A stretch of 64,000 bases of DNA. It comes from MWAR01 sp035388825. GTDB taxonomy: Bacteria; Muiribacteriota; Ozemobacteria; Ozemobacterales; Ozemobacteraceae. The position numbers and the translations under genes were made by a program. Of the stretch, positions 45,789 to 56,539 are shown piece by piece. How positions within the stretch are numbered: position 1 is the stretch's first letter; each line of letters begins with the position of its first letter. Where the stretch lies: NCBI GenBank assembly GCA_035388825.1, contig DAOOQQ010000014.1, positions 1 through 64,000 of the forward strand, in the 5' to 3' direction. The notes beneath the pieces were generated by a model. The model was given only the letters and a program-made list of their open reading frames with translations, was not told the origin of the DNA and did no database searches.

Positions 45789-46266
45789 CGATGCCGGCCA
45801 GCAGCTCCGTCACCTGGGAAGCGGTCATCCATGGATTTTCACAATGCGCGCGAATTTCCCGTGCATCGAGGCCCAGCCGGCGGCACTCGGAGACGGCAAC
45901 CGCGTAGCCTTCGATCTCGGTGAGCCGTCGATGATACGGTACGGTCTCGTCCCAGACGTTACGCCCCTCCATCACCTGTCGGATATGCGTCGCCTCATGG
46001 AGCAGGTCGAGATACAGATCGAGATCGCTTGCGGAGGCGTAATGCCCGAGCGTGAGGACGACGCAGGGAACCCTGTCGTCGACCCAGCAATAGCCATCTT
46101 CGGCAACGAGGCTCACTCTCGTGCCTTCCAGGACGGTCGTGCCGGGAATCCTGTCCGTGCCGATCAATTCCAGGGCAGGGCTTTCCAGCGCTCCCGGCAG
46201 AATGGACAGGAAGGGATGGAGCCCTTCCCCCTGCCCGCGGATCGGAAGCGGAAACCCGTTCATCAT
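45727..46266 (-). CDS. HEATH-type zinc metallopeptidase of unknown role
   Basis: The 179-residue soluble protein has a single HExxH motif in LYLDLLHEATHIRQVMEG (near residue 90) and a likely third ligand in LTEIEGYAVAVSECRRLG (near 118). That spacing is like small ImmA/IrrE or SprT-type zincins. The N-terminal half has no recognised domain. It lies 4 nt after arsM and ahead of acr3 in the same operon, so it is cotranscribed with arsenic genes, an uncommon neighbour. A role in processing a regulator or repairing metal-damaged protein is only a guess. Confidence 0.65.
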   Translation of the reverse strand: MMNGFPLPIRGQGEGLHPFLSILPGALESPALELIGTDRIPGTTVLEGTRVSLVAEDGYCWVDDRVPCVVLTLGHYASASDLDLYLDLLHEATHIRQVMEGRNVWDETVPYHRRLTEIEGYAVAVSECRRLGLDAREIRAHCENPWMTASQVTELLAGIDAFLSERVRSRGRKRQHPSV

Positions 46267-46270
46267 TTCT

Positions 46271-47140
46271 TCAGACCGGCTTTCGGGCCGTGATCGCGAC
46301 GCTGGTCACGTAATCCGTGAGCGTCGAGCCGGCAGGCAGGGCGGCAAGGACTTCGCGGAACAGCGGATCGTTGCCGTCCGTCATCGCGGCGATCGCTTCG
46401 GGTTTTCGAACGATCTCGACGGTTTCGAGGCCGGCCTCGCGGATCAGCCGCTCGGTTTCGCGAATCTCGACAGCCCCGGCGACACAGCCGACGAGGGCGG
46501 CGATGGAGTGCACGAGGGATTCGGGAAGCGGCTGAACGAGGGCGATGTCGGATATCGCGGCGCGGCCGCCCGGCCGGAGGACGCGGGCAATGTCGCGCCA
46601 GACCTGCGGCTTGTCGGGGGAAAGGTTCAGCACGCAGTTGGAGATCACGACGTCGACCGACGCGTCGGCCACGGGCAGGTGCTCGATCTCGCCGAGCCGG
46701 AACTCGACATTCGCGAAACCGGTATTTTTTGTATATGATATGATATTTTTTCGAGCCTTCCCGAGCATCTCGGGGGTCATGTCGATGCCGATGGCACGGC
46801 CTTTCTCCCCCACCCTGCGGCCCGCCACGAACACATCGAAGCCGCCGCCGCTTCCCAGATCGAGAACCGTCTCGCCGGGTTTCAGCGCTGCGATCGCGGC
46901 AGGATTCCCGCAGGAGAGGCCCATGTTGGAGCCTTCGGGCAGAACCGCCAGCTCGGCCTCGTCGTATCCGAGATCCCGCGCCAGTTGTTCGGGGGCGGCG
47001 GCGCCGCAGCAGCCGCTCCCGGAGGAGGAGGACGCGGCCCCACAGCAGGAACCCGAGGTTCCGAGCGCGACCTTCGCGTAGCCGGATCTCACGCGTTCAC
47101 GGATGGTTTCAGGATCGTCGAGTTTCACATTTTTACCCAT
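46271..47140 (-). CDS. arsM: Arsenite methyltransferase
   Basis: This SAM-dependent enzyme of 289 residues methylates As(III) to volatile or exportable species. Residues: an N-terminal Cys/Gly/Ser-rich stretch (SCCGAASSSSGSGCCG), then SAM motif LDLGSGGGFDVF (near 93), the three cysteines expected for arsenic binding (SCGNP near 78, SNCVLNL near 172, GCVAGA near 221), and a tail TDYVTSVAITARKP. GGAGGCAACC leads into ATG 47140. An AT-rich patch (ATA TCA TAT ACA AAA AAT) at 46722-46755 stands out from the GC-rich gene. Confidence 0.95.
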   Translation of the reverse strand: MGKNVKLDDPETIRERVRSGYAKVALGTSGSCCGAASSSSGSGCCGAAAPEQLARDLGYDEAELAVLPEGSNMGLSCGNPAAIAALKPGETVLDLGSGGGFDVFVAGRRVGEKGRAIGIDMTPEMLGKARKNIISYTKNTGFANVEFRLGEIEHLPVADASVDVVISNCVLNLSPDKPQVWRDIARVLRPGGRAAISDIALVQPLPESLVHSIAALVGCVAGAVEIRETERLIREAGLETVEIVRKPEAIAAMTDGNDPLFREVLAALPAGSTLTDYVTSVAITARKPV

Positions 47141-47154
47141 GGTTGCCTCCAACA

Positions 47155-47175
47155 GGGCGGGTTTGAAACCCGCCC
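47155..47175. repeat. GGGCGGGTTT palindrome inside the ars operon
   Basis: GGGCGGGTTT, G, AAACCCGCCC, followed by CCTACAGA: a perfect copy of the element family, located between ccdA and arsM. Confidence 0.8.
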
Positions 47176-47220
47176 CTACAGAAGATGAACAATTTCAAAG
47201 ACGAAACGTCCGGAAAGGAC

Positions 47221-47913
47221 TCAGAAGCGGAGGAAATACAGGCCGACGCCGATGATCAGCACGCCGGCGACCCGCTTGAAGGCGCCGATGGCCCGGTTCA
47301 TGCCCCGGGAATCCGCGAGGGCCTGGACGGAGCCGACCGAGACGCCGGCCACGAGAATCAGCATCGAATGGCCGATTCCGTAGAGGAACAGCAGCGTTCC
47401 GGCCTTCGCGACGCCGATCTCGGGAATCAGGCTCATCAGCATCAGCAGCACAGGTCCCGAGCAGGGCATCGAGACGAGGCCGAACAGGAACCCGAGCAGG
47501 AGAATGCCGATGTACCCGCCCCACCGGAGCGTCGGGGTCACGGTCACGCCGGGCATCTGGATGTCGAACAGGAGGTGTGCCCCGAGCAGGGCGCAGACGG
47601 CCGCGATCACGTATTTCCAGGCCCAGCCCGAGAGATACGGCGCGACGGCCGCCGACACCGAGAAGAGCACGGCAAGCTCGAGCGAGAAGCCGATCACGAA
47701 CAGCGTGCTGAACAGAGCGGCCCGTTTCCAGGGGCTGCTTCCCCCGGCCGACGCGTAGCCGCCGACGAAGCCGATCATCAGCGGAACGGTGGCAAGCACG
47801 CAGGGGTTGAGGGCCGTCAGCAGGCCACCGCCAAACGCGGCGGCCGGGGCCAGCCAGCCGGCTCCCGACACGGCGTCGGCGAACTGCTGTTCGAGCATGA
47901 CGAGATCGATCAT
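47221..47913 (-). CDS. CcdA/DsbD-type thiol electron transporter
   Basis: This six-helix membrane protein of 230 residues carries electrons from cytoplasmic thioredoxin across the membrane. The two redox cysteines are in NPCVLATVPLM (near 37) and SMPCSGPVLLM (near 151). Its start overlaps the stop of the periplasmic thioredoxin gene (ATGA), so the pair works together. In this operon it could reduce arsenate-linked disulfides or protect thiols; that is an inference. Confidence 0.85.
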   Translation of the reverse strand: MIDLVMLEQQFADAVSGAGWLAPAAAFGGGLLTALNPCVLATVPLMIGFVGGYASAGGSSPWKRAALFSTLFVIGFSLELAVLFSVSAAVAPYLSGWAWKYVIAAVCALLGAHLLFDIQMPGVTVTPTLRWGGYIGILLLGFLFGLVSMPCSGPVLLMLMSLIPEIGVAKAGTLLFLYGIGHSMLILVAGVSVGSVQALADSRGMNRAIGAFKRVAGVLIIGVGLYFLRF

Positions 47914-48488
47914 GGGGCTTTCACCGGCAGCTTTACGCCGAGCGCTTCGAACTGGCGGTCGATCTCCTCGCGTGGCAGGAACCCCTCGTGGCGCATCATT
48001 TCCTTCCCCTGGGCATCATAGAAGATCTGCGTCGGAATCATGCGGATGCCATACTGCGCGCCGGCATCCCGATTCTCCCAGACGTCGATGAATTCGACAT
48101 CGGCAATGCCCGCATAATCGACTTTCGCCTGTTCGAGGACCGGCGCCATCTCTTTGCACGCCTTGCACTTGCCGGCGCCGAGATCGACCAGTTTCGGTCG
48201 CGGCCCGCTCGTCTGGAGCGACGACGAAGCAGGCCCCTCACCCGGAGCGGTGACGGTTCCGGAGCCGACCTGGCCGGCAGAAGTCGATGCCGGCAGAGTT
48301 TTCCCCGGCGTCGCAATCACCGCCGATGCATTCGGGGCCGTGCTTGTATCGGTAGCCTGTGAAGCTTCTTCCGCCGTGGCGGGGGAGATCATCCTGCCGC
48401 AGGTGCAGTTTCCCGTATCGAACAGATGCGCGGCATAGAACGTCGCCGCACATAAAGCTATAGCCTTGACGATAGATGTGATTCGCAT
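47910..48488 (-). CDS. Periplasmic thioredoxin-like protein
   Basis: In this 192-residue protein, an N-terminal membrane segment (about 6-22) and a long Ser/Thr/Pro-rich linker (about 40-95) lead to a thioredoxin domain with active site GKCKACKEMAP. That domain also has IRMIPTQIFYD (cis-Pro) and MMRHEGFL. It probably receives electrons from CcdA next door. ATG 48488 has GGAGG six bases upstream; GTG 48494 is an alternative. An AT dyad lies at about 48458-48475, in the signal region. Confidence 0.85.
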   Translation of the reverse strand: MRITSIVKAIALCAATFYAAHLFDTGNCTCGRMISPATAEEASQATDTSTAPNASAVIATPGKTLPASTSAGQVGSGTVTAPGEGPASSSLQTSGPRPKLVDLGAGKCKACKEMAPVLEQAKVDYAGIADVEFIDVWENRDAGAQYGIRMIPTQIFYDAQGKEMMRHEGFLPREEIDRQFEALGVKLPVKAP

Positions 48489-48519
48489 GCGCACCCTCCA
48501 TCAGAAATCGCCGAACGAC

Positions 48520-48759
48520 TCATTTCGCCTTTTCCAGAAGCTGCTTGATCGCGGCCGGTTCGGGAACCTTGCCGGTCAGCAGAACCTTGCCGTCGACGGC
48601 CAGGGCCGGGGTCATCATGACGCCGAATTTCATGATCTCGTTCAGGTCCGTGACTTTGACGAGCTCATAGGAGAGATCCAACTCCTTCGCCGCCACATCG
48701 GCGTTTTCGGCAAGTTTTTTGCACTTGGCGCAGCCGGTTCCGAGAATCTGGATTTTCAT
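48520..48759 (-). CDS. Small cytoplasmic thioredoxin-like protein
   Basis: This redox-active disulfide protein of 79 residues has GTGCAKCKKLAENAD at the start and FGVMMTPALAVDGKVLLTG with the cis-Pro. These short thioredoxins are usual partners of the permease encoded just upstream in arsenic gene sets. It may reduce or hand over metalloid-thiol complexes. Confidence 0.9.
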   Translation of the reverse strand: MKIQILGTGCAKCKKLAENADVAAKELDLSYELVKVTDLNEIMKFGVMMTPALAVDGKVLLTGKVPEPAAIKQLLEKAK

Positions 48760-48807
48760 ATTTCCTCCTGTATATATCAGACAGGCAAGTCCGCCTGAGC
48801 CACGAAC

Positions 48808-50106
48808 TCAAGCGAGGCTTCCGTAGATGACGCCTGCGGTCGCGGAGAACACGACCACCAGCAGAACGAACACGAATGTCTTTTTGAAACCCATGATACC
48901 GTTGATGACGAGCATGCTGGGCAGACTCAGCGCCGGTCCGGCAAGCAGCAGGGCGAGGGCCGGGCCGTTCCCCATGCCGCTGCCCATCAGGCCCTGCAGG
49001 ATCGGCACCTCGGTCAGGGTCGCGAAATACATGAAAGCGCCGAAAACCGCGGCAAACAGGTTCGCCCCGATCGAGTTTCCGCCGACGGCTGCCGCCACCC
49101 AGGCATTCGGAATCAGCCCTTCGTTTCCGGGACGTCCGAGCAGAAGGCCGGCCACGAGCACCCCGCCCATGAGAAGCGGGAAGATCAGGATCGCGTTTTC
49201 CCAGGAAGCGTTGAACCACTCGGCGCCATCGCCCCGATGGGTGCTGGTGAAGACCGACAGCAGCGTCATCCCCGTCACGAAGGGCACCATCGGCTCCCCC
49301 GGAGCCGCCAGCGCTGCCACGACCGTCCCCCCAGCCGTCACCAGGACTTTCCAGGCCTCGAGGCCGAACCAGGCCCACAAGGCAAAGCCCAGCAGTCCGG
49401 CAAATCCCGATGCGACGAGCCATTTTGCCTGCCAGATGGCATGCCAGACGCCGGTCTCATCGACGGGTTTCGCGAAATTCGCAAACACGAGAATGCCGAC
49501 GAGGGACGCAAAGAACAGCATCTGCTGGGAAAGCGTGCGGCCGCCTTCCTCTTCGGCCATCACCGGTGCGGCGGCGAGCTTCTGTTGCTCCTCCTCGCGG
49601 AAGATCCAGGCCATGATGAGGCCGATCACGATGCTCATGCTCACGGCACCGACGGCTCGGGCCAGGCCGAGGTTGAAGCCGAGGATCCGGGCGGTCAGGA
49701 TGATCGCCAGAACGTTGATGGCGGGGCCGGAGTAGAGGAAGGTGACAGCCGGGCCGAGGCCGGCGCCCATCCGGTAGATGCCGTTGAACAGCGGCAGGAT
49801 CGTGCAGGAGCAAACCGCGAGAATCGTCCCCGAGACGGAGGCGACGGTATACGCGAGCAGCCGGTTGGCACCGGGGCCGAGGTATTTCATGACCGCCGCC
49901 TGGCTGACGAATACGGTTATAGCACCTGCAATAAAAAACGCGGGCACGAGGCACAGCACGACATGTTCGCGCGCATACCATTTCAAGAGCTGGAGCGCCT
50001 CCAGGACGGCATTGTCGAACCGAGGGGTGCCGATGGGCAGGTAATAGCAGCCAAGGAATACGGCGATCATCGCCACGAGCGTTTTCCACTGTTCCTTCCA
50101 GTTCAT
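48808..50106 (-). CDS. Permease of the UPF0718/ArsP type
   Basis: The 432-residue protein has about ten membrane helices. Marks include GTILAVCSCTILPLFNGIYRMG (CSC near residue 96), TFLYSGPAINVLAIILTAR and VAAAVGGNSIGANLFAAVFG. Related ArsP permeases export trivalent organoarsenicals, a good fit with the arsM product, though some members of the family have unrelated roles. An AT-rich patch at 49914-49938 encodes part of FFIAGAITVF. Confidence 0.8.
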   Translation of the reverse strand: MNWKEQWKTLVAMIAVFLGCYYLPIGTPRFDNAVLEALQLLKWYAREHVVLCLVPAFFIAGAITVFVSQAAVMKYLGPGANRLLAYTVASVSGTILAVCSCTILPLFNGIYRMGAGLGPAVTFLYSGPAINVLAIILTARILGFNLGLARAVGAVSMSIVIGLIMAWIFREEEQQKLAAAPVMAEEEGGRTLSQQMLFFASLVGILVFANFAKPVDETGVWHAIWQAKWLVASGFAGLLGFALWAWFGLEAWKVLVTAGGTVVAALAAPGEPMVPFVTGMTLLSVFTSTHRGDGAEWFNASWENAILIFPLLMGGVLVAGLLLGRPGNEGLIPNAWVAAAVGGNSIGANLFAAVFGAFMYFATLTEVPILQGLMGSGMGNGPALALLLAGPALSLPSMLVINGIMGFKKTFVFVLLVVVFSATAGVIYGSLA

Positions 50107-50161
50107 GCGGAGACCTTTCGCTTCATCATTCGGTGTTTTCTGGAAAGCGGCTTCCAGGGAG

Positions 50162-50578
50162 TCACGAGGGCTTCGCCGCGGTGCGGCGCCGGCTGCGGGA
50201 GGCGTCGTTCGGGCGGGGGGACGGCAGGCGGCACATGGCCTTCACGGCAGCTGCCGAGACGTCGTCGGTGAGGTCGGAATGGCCGAGCGGCACGTTTCCG
50301 AGGCAGGAGAGGAATTCGATGATGCAGGGCGCACGGAGACGGTAAAACACCTGCAGACCGCGCTTGTCATCCTCGACGATGCCGGCGTTACGAAGCTGGC
50401 TGAGATGCCGCGAAACCGTCGAGATATCGCAGCAGACCTGGTCGGTCAGCTCGCAGACGCACTTTTCGCCGCGCGCCAGCTCCATGACGAGATACAGTCG
50501 GACGGGATGGGCAAGCGCCTTGAGAATCTGCACCGGCCGCCGCAGCTTCCGGGGGTCGCAACAGGCTTCTTTTTTCAT
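50162..50578 (-). CDS. arsR: ArsR-family metalloregulator
   Basis: The 138-residue repressor has a winged helix (LKALAHPVRLYLVMELARG, then DISTVSRHLSQLRNAGIVEDD) with cysteines KCVCELTDQVCC (near 40-52), the As(III)-binding pattern of ArsR with extra vicinal cysteines. It should release its operator when arsenite binds. It is the first gene of the operon, with promoter at 50586-50614. The 5' end lies just beyond the clpA 3' end. The C-terminal tail is Arg/Ser-rich. Confidence 0.9.
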   Translation of the reverse strand: MKKEACCDPRKLRRPVQILKALAHPVRLYLVMELARGEKCVCELTDQVCCDISTVSRHLSQLRNAGIVEDDKRGLQVFYRLRAPCIIEFLSCLGNVPLGHSDLTDDVSAAAVKAMCRLPSPRPNDASRSRRRTAAKPS

Positions 50579-50585
50579 ATTTTCC

Positions 50586-50614
50586 AAATTACGCAAATAG
50601 AAGGCATGTGTCAA
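50586..50614 (-). promoter_or_regulatory. arsR operon promoter
   Basis: On the minus strand TTGACA (50614-50609), 17 bases, TAATTT (50591-50586). This AT-rich stretch is the likely ArsR-controlled site, although no clean dyad is visible. The leader is very short (about 8 nt to the ATG at 50578). Confidence 0.6.
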
Positions 50615-50644
50615 TCCATTCCGAAACACGAATTGTTCCCAGTA

Positions 50645-52966
<2,322 letters not shown>

Positions 52967-52969
52967 GGT

Positions 52970-53284
52970 TCAGGCTTTCTCCATCGCGCACTGGAGAGGG
53001 AATCCCCGCTCCCGGGCCATCGTTTTCACGGTCTCGACCTTCGTTTCGGCGATATCACGCACATAGATCCCGGCAAGTCCGCGGCCATTGCGGTGCACAT
53101 GCAGCATGATCTGCGTCGCATCCATGGTCGCCTTGTGAAACACGTTCTGAAGCACCTCGATCACGAACTCCATCGTGGTGTAATCATCGTTCAGCAGAAA
53201 CACCCGGAACATCGGGGGTTCTTCGACCTTGTGGCGCGTCTTTTCGAGCAGTTCCTGGTCGGGACGAGCGTTCGTTCCTGCCAT
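52970..53284 (-). CDS. clpS: ClpS adaptor
   Basis: The 104-residue adaptor delivers N-degron substrates to ClpA. It has the conserved core FRVFLLNDDYTTMEFVIEVL (near 27), FHKATMDATQIMLHVHRNG and a C-terminal AETKVETVKTMARERGFPL. It sits between the ABC-F and clpA genes; all three point the same way with tiny gaps. Confidence 0.97.
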   Translation of the reverse strand: MAGTNARPDQELLEKTRHKVEEPPMFRVFLLNDDYTTMEFVIEVLQNVFHKATMDATQIMLHVHRNGRGLAGIYVRDIAETKVETVKTMARERGFPLQCAMEKA

Positions 53285-53294
53285 ATCTCCTCCC

Positions 53295-55274
53295 TCACGC
53301 TCCGGCGCCGTCGTTTTGCGGCGCCTCTTCCATCAGCTTCTGCAGCTCTTCCCAGCGCTCCATCCGCTTCCCGATCTCGGTTCCCACATCCCCGTGCTGC
53401 CGGGAAAGATCGGCGAGCCCGTCGCGCGAGATCCCCGCCGGGGGCTCGGCAAGCTGCGCCTCGAGATCGCGCTGCCGCGCTTCCAGGGCGCCGATCGTCT
53501 CCTCGACCTCGCGCAGTTCCCGCTCCCAGCGCTGCCGCTGGTTGCTCTGCCGCTTTCGTTCCTTCCAGGCATCCCGGGCGTCGTTCCGGCGATCCCCGCC
53601 GGCGTCCGGTGCCCCGTTCGCCGGGGAGTCGGCCACGGTCTCCTCCTCGATCCGGTGCGACAGGGCCCACAGATACTGACTATAGTTGCCTTCATACAAA
53701 AACGCCTTCCCGTCGCGGATCGCGAGGATGCGGGTCGCCAGGCAGTCGAGGAAGAACCGGTCATGGGACACGATGATCAGCGTTCCGGGAAACGCGTCGA
53801 GCGCCTCGAGCAGCGCTTCCCGGCTGGAGATGTCGAGATGGTTGGTCGGCTCATCGAGCATCAGCAGATTGCAGGGGCGCAGCATCAGCCGGGCGAGGCC
53901 CAGCCGGCTTTTCTCGCCGCCCGAGAGCACTTTCACGGGTTTTTCGATATCGTCGCCCGAAAAGAGAAACACACCGAGCAGGCTTCGCAACTGCGGCACC
54001 ATGTCGAAGGGGGCATCACGCATCATGCGGTCCCAGATCGTCTCGTCCTTCTCGAAACTGATCTCCTCATCCTGCGCGAAGTAGCCGAACCGCACCTTGT
54101 ATCCCCACTCGACCCGGCCCTGGTGTGCGGTATCCTGACCAGCAAGAATGCGCATGAGCGTCGTTTTGCCGGCCCCGTTCTCCCCGATGATCGCAAGCCG
54201 GTCGCCGCGCCGGATCGTGAAATCGAGGCCGTCGAGCACGACATGCTCGCCGTATCTGCGACCGATCTTTTCGGCTTTCGCGACGAGCTCGCCGCTCTCC
54301 TGGCAGGGGGGGAAGTCGAAATCGAGTTTCGGGGCCGTGCGGGCCTGATCGATGCGCTCGAGCTTCTCGAGCTGCTTGATGCGGCTCTGCACCTGGGAAG
54401 CCTTCGATGCCTTGTACCGGAACCGCTCGACGAAGTTCTGAACCCTCCGGCGTTCGCGATCCTGGCGGTCCTGGGCGGCAGCGGCCTCCCGGGCCCACTG
54501 TTCGCGCGCCTCGAGAAAATCGGTGTAGTTGCCGCGCCAGACGCGAGCCCCTTCAGGCATCAGCGCCACGACCGAGGTCGCGAGCTTGTCGAGGAAATAC
54601 CGGTCATGCGACACCATCAGGATGCCGCCCGGATACGTCGCGAGATACTCCTCGAGAAAGGCGATCGAGGAGATATCGAGATAGTTCGTGGGTTCGTCCA
54701 GCAGCAGGTAGTCCGGCTCGCTCAGCAGCAGCCGCGCGAAGTAGGCCCGCATCTGCCAGCCGCCCGAGAAGGTCTTGAGCGGATCGTGAAACCGCGCCTC
54801 GGGAAAGCCCAGCCCCTTGAGAATCCGGATCATCCGTGCCTGCCAGGTGTACCCGCCGGCCCGCTCGAACCGGGTCAGGAGACTGTGATGCCGGTCGTGG
54901 ACGGCGATCGAGACATCCCCCGCCGCGATCTTCTCCTCGACGGCCGCGATCTCGTCCCGGATCTGCAGAAGGCCCGAAAATGCCTGGGCGGCGAGGCTCC
55001 AGAGCGTCGCGTCGACGCCGGCCTCTCCCCACTCGGGGTCTTCGGCGAGAAATATCTCCTGCGACAGATACCCGACGCGCGACTCGCGAGGCCGCGTGAT
55101 GCCGCCGTCATCGGCGGACTCCCCGCCGCGGATGATGCGCATCAGCGTCGATTTTCCCGAGCCGTTGTTTCCGACCAGCGCAACCCGCTCCCCGGGATTC
55201 ACGGCAAACGTGACGTTCCGGAACAGGGTCCGGACGCTGAAGGATTTCGAGAGATTCCGTATCTGGAGAGACAT
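53295..55274 (-). CDS. ABC-F family ATPase (translation factor type)
   Basis: This 659-residue soluble protein has two ABC domains: Walker A GNNGSGKST near 36 and GENGAGKTT near 355, signatures SGGWQMR and SGGEKSR, and LLLDEPTNYLD/LMLDEPTNHLD Walker B. A long linker (about 245-310, ARREQWAREAAAAQDRQD-like) and a C-terminal coiled coil (about 545-650) complete it. ABC-F proteins bind the ribosomal exit site; whether this is Uup, EttA or a resistance type cannot be decided by eye, but the C-terminal coiled coil favours Uup. Its start lies only 13 nt after a -10 (55287-55295) without a Shine-Dalgarno. Confidence 0.9.
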   Translation of the reverse strand: MSLQIRNLSKSFSVRTLFRNVTFAVNPGERVALVGNNGSGKSTLMRIIRGGESADDGGITRPRESRVGYLSQEIFLAEDPEWGEAGVDATLWSLAAQAFSGLLQIRDEIAAVEEKIAAGDVSIAVHDRHHSLLTRFERAGGYTWQARMIRILKGLGFPEARFHDPLKTFSGGWQMRAYFARLLLSEPDYLLLDEPTNYLDISSIAFLEEYLATYPGGILMVSHDRYFLDKLATSVVALMPEGARVWRGNYTDFLEAREQWAREAAAAQDRQDRERRRVQNFVERFRYKASKASQVQSRIKQLEKLERIDQARTAPKLDFDFPPCQESGELVAKAEKIGRRYGEHVVLDGLDFTIRRGDRLAIIGENGAGKTTLMRILAGQDTAHQGRVEWGYKVRFGYFAQDEEISFEKDETIWDRMMRDAPFDMVPQLRSLLGVFLFSGDDIEKPVKVLSGGEKSRLGLARLMLRPCNLLMLDEPTNHLDISSREALLEALDAFPGTLIIVSHDRFFLDCLATRILAIRDGKAFLYEGNYSQYLWALSHRIEEETVADSPANGAPDAGGDRRNDARDAWKERKRQSNQRQRWERELREVEETIGALEARQRDLEAQLAEPPAGISRDGLADLSRQHGDVGTEIGKRMERWEELQKLMEEAPQNDGAGA

Positions 55275-55286
55275 GGCGAGGTTCGC

Positions 55287-55295
55287 ATTCTAGCA
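55287..55295 (-). promoter_or_regulatory. Extended -10 promoter of the ABC-F gene
   Basis: On the minus strand TGCTAGAAT. The ATG is 13 nt further on, so the message is close to leaderless. Confidence 0.45.
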
Positions 55296-55370
55296 CGCCG
55301 CACGCGCTTCGACAACCGCCCCACCGCTCCGGCAATGCATCGGCGGGCACCTGAAAAACCCGACCGTTGC

Positions 55371-55379
55371 TGGTATCAT
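55371..55379 (+). promoter_or_regulatory. Extended -10 promoter of the aminotransferase operon
   Basis: TGGTATCAT, followed by AAGGAGGG at 55393-55400 and ATG 55409. It is divergent from the ABC-F promoter. Confidence 0.5.
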
Positions 55380-55408
55380 GGGAACATCCGCGAAGGAGGG
55401 ATCCCGCG

Positions 55409-56539
55409 ATGAAACTCCGGCCCTTCGAGCTCGAACGGTATTTTGCCCGGTACGAGTTCTCGACGCCCTATCTCCTCTGCTCGTCCGACTGTGAGAGCAT
55501 GACGCTCGGCACTCTGCTCGCGTTCGAACCCGGTGCCGGCGAGCGACTCTCCGCCTTGTGGCTGGGGTATACCGAAAGCACCGGTCATCCCGACCTGAAG
55601 CAGGAAATCACGCGGCTCTACGAGAGCATCCCTAGCGAAGGGGTCCTCGTCCATGCCGGGGCGGAAGAAGCGATTTTCACCTTCATGCAGGTCGCCCTCG
55701 AGCCCGGCGACGAGATCATCGTCCATACTCCCTGCTATCAATCGCTCACCGAAATCGCCAGGGGCATCGGCGCCAGGGTCGTGGAGTGGCCAGGTGATCC
55801 AGAAGCCGGCTGGGAACTGAGCCTCGATTTCCTCGAACGGGCAGTGACGAATCGCACCCGGGTCGTCGTGATCAACGCGCCTCACAATCCGACCGGCTTC
55901 GTTCCCACGGCCGAATTCCAGCAACGGCTTTCAAGCCTTTCGGAACGGCACGGCTTCATCGTCTTTTCGGACGAGGTGTACCGGGGCCTGGAATACGGCT
56001 GCCCGAGGCTGCCGGCCTTCGCCGACCTGAATCCCCGCGCCGTCTCTCTCGGGGTGATGTCCAAAACCTACGGTCTCCCCGGCCTCCGCATCGGCTGGCT
56101 TGCCACGCGCAACGCACGTCTCCTGGGTGAGATCGCCGCCTTCAAGGATTACACCACGATCTGCTCCAGCGCCCCGAGTGAGTTCCTTGCCACGATCGCC
56201 CTGCGCCACCGGGACGCGATCGCGGCCAGGAACATCCGGATCATCCGTGACAATCTGGATCAGCTCGACGGGTTCTTCGCGGAGCATCGCGACCGGTTCG
56301 ACTGGCGGCGCCCCGTCGCAGGCCCCATCGCGTTTCCCCGCCTGAAACGCGGAAACGTCGATGCGTTTTGCGAAGCCCTCGTCGAACAGGCCGGCGTCCT
56401 TCTCCTGCCCGGCACATTATACAATAAATACTATAATACTTTCAGGATCGGCTTCGGCCGGGCCAATCTGCCGGAAGCCCTGGCACGTCTGCGAAACTTC
56501 CTCGACTCCCGGCATCCAGAGCTGGAGAACATGAGATGA
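55409..56539 (+). CDS. Class I/II aminotransferase (PLP-dependent)
   Basis: This 376-residue enzyme of fold type I binds PLP through the Lys in MSKTYGLPGLRIGW (near 218). It shows VINAPHNPTG (near 153), FSDEVYRGLEYG and a C-terminal FRIGFGRANLPEALARL with the carboxylate-binding Arg. The amino-acid or oxo-acid substrate is not evident. It overlaps pncB by ATGA, so it is cotranscribed with NAD salvage. The perfect AT dyad at 56416-56437 falls in its last codons (LYNKYYNTF) and includes a TATAAT that could also serve pncB. Confidence 0.85.
   Translation: MKLRPFELERYFARYEFSTPYLLCSSDCESMTLGTLLAFEPGAGERLSALWLGYTESTGHPDLKQEITRLYESIPSEGVLVHAGAEEAIFTFMQVALEPGDEIIVHTPCYQSLTEIARGIGARVVEWPGDPEAGWELSLDFLERAVTNRTRVVVINAPHNPTGFVPTAEFQQRLSSLSERHGFIVFSDEVYRGLEYGCPRLPAFADLNPRAVSLGVMSKTYGLPGLRIGWLATRNARLLGEIAAFKDYTTICSSAPSEFLATIALRHRDAIAARNIRIIRDNLDQLDGFFAEHRDRFDWRRPVAGPIAFPRLKRGNVDAFCEALVEQAGVLLLPGTLYNKYYNTFRIGFGRANLPEALARLRNFLDSRHPELENMR
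56416..56437. repeat. Intragenic AT-rich dyad
   Basis: ATTATA, 10 nt, TATAAT: a perfect 6-bp inverted repeat near the end of the aminotransferase gene, 100 nt before the pncB start. Confidence 0.7.
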
